Source of the DNA: Ruminococcus flavefaciens
Lineage (GTDB): Bacteria; Bacillota; Clostridia; Oscillospirales; Ruminococcaceae
NCBI GenBank assembly: GCA_002310115.1
Contig: DBYI01000027.1
Span: forward strand, 1 to 16,654
DNA: 16,654 nt
Direction: 5' to 3'
The notes beneath the pieces are model-generated. The model made no database searches and had not been told where the DNA came from. It saw only the letters and a list, made by a program, of their open reading frames with translations. Position 1 is the first letter of the stretch, and every line of letters begins with the position of its first letter. A program made the position numbers and the translations under genes. This document shows positions 14,386-16,654 of the stretch, piece by piece.

Positions 14386-16654
14386 ATGTATAAAAAGATA
14401 AGTAAACTAATTGCGGGCATTATGGCTTTTATTATGGCAGCAGTGCCGACGGTAGCTGCGGCTCCTGCCGATCAGGAAAGGACGATCATGGTCATCGGTG
14501 AAAGCACATTCGAGAAAAAGTCTCTGCCGTGGCACCTCAGTTCTGCTTTGCCAGCAAAGCAGTCGTTTGAGCTTAAAGATGGTACATTCCATATCAGTAT
14601 TAGCTGTCCTACCGGAGCAGATCGTGAAAAGTGGGATCTCCAGTTCAGGCACAGAAATCTCAATTTCAGATCTGGTCATGAGTACAAAGTAAGTTTTAGT
14701 GTCAAGAGCAAAAGGGAAGGTATGGAGCTTTCCTCAAAGATCGGTAATATCAGAGGCGATGAGGAATACTTTGAGCTCGACGGTGAGACAAATGATATGC
14801 ATATGGGTCCCCATATGGGTGGGAAATGGCCTTCTTCGGCTGTAAAGCTTTCAACTGAATGGCAGACCTTTGAGGGAATATTCAAGCCTATAGAGGATAT
14901 TGAGGATGCTGAATGGTCATTCTATTATGCAAATGGTACCAAATATCAGGGCAATGCTAAGGAGGGCGATGAGATCTGGTTTGATGATATGGTAATAGAA
15001 TGCCTTACTTGTGAAGAGTCGGAAGAGTCAGTGTGCGGCTGGCAAAGCACCGGAGACTTTGGATATGTGATACCGAGAAGCGATGTTCGCCTTAATCAGG
15101 TCGGTTATTATCCTGCTTCAAAGAAAGTGGCAACATATGTGACGGAGAGCGATAGAGAAGCAATGGACTTCATAGTGATCGATGCAAATGGCGAAGAGGT
15201 CTTTAAAGGCAGAACCGTTCCTGTAGGGCCTGATCCCGAAGCAGGAGACGGCTTTTTCCATAAGCTAGATTTTTCTGAAGTAAAGAAGCCTGGAAAGTAC
15301 ACAATAGTAGTCGATGATGAGGAAAACGTGTATGCAAATCCTTTCAACGGTGAAATCTATAAGCGTAATATAAGCCATGAATTTACAGTAGGGGACAGTA
15401 TCTACGGTGACATATTCAGAGATGCAATGAATTTCTTCTATCTGCAGCGTTCAGATACTGATCTGGAAGCGGAAAAGATTATTTCTTCATCTTCTGATGA
15501 AAACAGGACAAAGCTCGCTCATAAAGCCTATCACGCACAGGATGAAGCATACTTCAGGGAAGATTGGTATTCATCGAATAAAAATAACATAAAAACGGAC
15601 GTTTCGGGTGGCTGGTACACTCATGATAATTGCGAAAAAAACATTATTGCCGGAGCAAATACAGTATGGCTTTTGCAGAATATGTATGAGCTTTCGGAGA
15701 AAAACGGCACTAAAACAGAAAAAGGAAATCTAAATAACGCTCTTGAAGAAGCAAGATATGAGCTTGAGTTCATGATGAATATGGTCGTTGATCCCGAAAA
15801 AGACAGTATCTGGGGCGAGGAGTATGCTGACATGGTATATCACGGTGTCAGATACTACAGCAGATTTGACCCTGTAAATTATACTCTTGATATGTGCAAT
15901 AAGTATTTTGTAAGATTGGTTAATCCTCCAACTTATGCTGCAACGTTTGACTTTATAGCTTGCGCAGCACAGGCGGCGCGTGTTTGGGAAGAATCTGATC
16001 CTGACTTTGCTGAGGAGTGTCTGAAACAGGCTAAGGCATCTTGGGAAGCAGTTAAAAAGCATGAAAATGAATGGAAAGATCGCTCTATACATGATCAGCA
16101 TTTTGCTCCTAACAAAGGTAGTACCAGCTATGATATCAGTGATCTTGATTTTGGCGATATCAATATTGATGATGAGGTTTACTGGGCAGCTTGCGAGCTT
16201 TTTGCCACTACAGGTGAGAAAGATTATTATGATTATCTTACTTCTTGCAAATCTGCTTTCAATATGAGAGAATGTATACCTGACTATGCCAAGATCATTC
16301 ATTGGCCTCAGCCAGATGACGATTTCAAAGCGTTCAGTGAGACTAATACACTTGACTTTGGAACTATATCGCTGTATCTCAGTGATAAGATCTCGGATGA
16401 GGACAGAAAACTGATAACAGTAAATATCGGCAAGGCAGCTGATGATTTCGTAGATGCAGCCACAAGAAATATAGAGAGTAAGAAAAATGCCAACGCTATG
16501 GATATTCCGTACAGACAGGTAGAATGCGGATTCGGACTTGATCCGTACTCGGCTTATTCAGACAGCTGGAAGACCTATGAATATGGCTCTAATTCTTCCA
16601 TAGTCAATAACGCTGTTGTAATGGCTTATGCTTATGATGCAACAGGCGACGAGA
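14386..16654 (+). CDS. GH9 cellulase-like protein with CBM4/9 and Ig-like modules (partial, 3' end missing)
   Basis: 756 codons run off the right edge. A signal peptide ends near residue 25 (VAAAPA). A CBM4/9-type module spans about 30-215, a CelD_N Ig-like module starts at RLNQVGYYP (about 233-330), and the GH9 barrel starts near 345 (GDIFRDAMNFFYLQRS). GH9 landmarks include DVSGGWY (405-411), ELEFMMNM, YAATFDFIACAAQAARVW (about 516-533), DDEVYWAACELFATTGEKDY and SIVNNAVVMAYAYDATGDE at the edge. The order resembles CbhA/CelK-type clostridial and ruminococcal Cel9 enzymes that degrade cellulose. However, the base motif that normally reads WYDAGD reads WYTHDN at 410-415, so both usual aspartates are replaced. 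The general acid and any dockerin would lie beyond the window. The protein may be a non-hydrolytic cellulose binder or have altered chemistry. Confidence 0.93.
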   Translation, partial: MYKKISKLIAGIMAFIMAAVPTVAAAPADQERTIMVIGESTFEKKSLPWHLSSALPAKQSFELKDGTFHISISCPTGADREKWDLQFRHRNLNFRSGHEYKVSFSVKSKREGMELSSKIGNIRGDEEYFELDGETNDMHMGPHMGGKWPSSAVKLSTEWQTFEGIFKPIEDIEDAEWSFYYANGTKYQGNAKEGDEIWFDDMVIECLTCEESEESVCGWQSTGDFGYVIPRSDVRLNQVGYYPASKKVATYVTESDREAMDFIVIDANGEEVFKGRTVPVGPDPEAGDGFFHKLDFSEVKKPGKYTIVVDDEENVYANPFNGEIYKRNISHEFTVGDSIYGDIFRDAMNFFYLQRSDTDLEAEKIISSSSDENRTKLAHKAYHAQDEAYFREDWYSSNKNNIKTDVSGGWYTHDNCEKNIIAGANTVWLLQNMYELSEKNGTKTEKGNLNNALEEARYELEFMMNMVVDPEKDSIWGEEYADMVYHGVRYYSRFDPVNYTLDMCNKYFVRLVNPPTYAATFDFIACAAQAARVWEESDPDFAEECLKQAKASWEAVKKHENEWKDRSIHDQHFAPNKGSTSYDISDLDFGDINIDDEVYWAACELFATTGEKDYYDYLTSCKSAFNMRECIPDYAKIIHWPQPDDDFKAFSETNTLDFGTISLYLSDKISDEDRKLITVNIGKAADDFVDAATRNIESKKNANAMDIPYRQVECGFGLDPYSAYSDSWKTYEYGSNSSIVNNAVVMAYAYDATGDE

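Noticed and set aside
14800..14817. CATATGGG/CCCATATG inverted repeat inside the GH9 gene
   Set aside because: It is explained by the codons for HMGPHMG in the CBM region; there is no sign of a regulatory role.
15730..16302. 190-codon minus-strand frame opposite the GH9 gene
   Set aside because: The GH9 motifs are continuous on the plus strand, and the antisense product resembles no family.
1..16654. CRISPR arrays, tRNA or rRNA genes, transposase genes
   Set aside because: No regularly spaced direct repeats, cloverleaf or rRNA sequence, or transposase motif was seen on either strand.

Overview
The window looks like chromosomal DNA of a low-GC, plant-fibre-degrading Firmicute of the Ruminococcus type (R. 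albus / R. flavefaciens-like rumen or gut bacteria). Reasons: AGGAGG-type ribosome binding sites, AT-rich spacers, Firmicute-style sigma-A promoters, dockerin sequences (one intact, one fossil), a family-9 glycoside hydrolase with N-terminal CBM4/9 and Ig-like modules, and many secreted proteins. This rests on protein style and architecture only; no database was searched.

Layout. (1) 1-171: a possible gene end and a bidirectional terminator. (2) 171-2699, minus strand: an operon for a small secreted acidic cysteine-containing protein, an OmpR-type response regulator and a membrane histidine kinase. It is preceded by a Pho-box-like direct repeat and a leader hairpin that could mask the first ribosome binding site. 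(3) 2879-6262, plus strand: a 1079-residue secreted protein with three tandem GH11(xylanase)-like domains, a dockerin-like module with one good calcium loop, a bacterial SH3 domain and a conserved C-terminal domain containing KPVIYLYP. (4) 6316-8345, minus: an ECF sigma factor and a membrane protein that is probably its anti-sigma factor. (5) 8491-10337, minus: a secreted protein of an uncharacterised family. Its upstream region repeats the sequence block in front of the sigma gene with identical spacing, which suggests it belongs to the sigma factor's regulon. (6) 10450-11410: gene debris, comprising a truncated SGNH/GDSL esterase inside a 46-bp imperfect inverted repeat, an orphan signal-peptide start and a dockerin fragment. 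(7) 11447-14068, minus: a CPBP (Abi) membrane protease-like gene, a MerR regulator and an alpha/beta hydrolase, behind a textbook MerR promoter (19-bp spacer with a central palindrome). (8) 14284-16654, plus: a GH9 cellulase-like gene that runs off the window.

Theme. The two large glycosidase-like genes both show changes at expected catalytic positions. In the GH9 protein the DAGD base motif reads THDN. In the GH11-like protein the three domains differ in which catalytic glutamates remain. With the SGNH and dockerin fossils, this suggests a locus where cellulosome-type genes are being remodelled, perhaps from hydrolysis toward binding, next to two surface-signalling systems (two-component and ECF sigma/anti-sigma) that could sense the cell surface or substrate. 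The ECF promoter pair is the best-supported regulatory link; the functional roles are inference.
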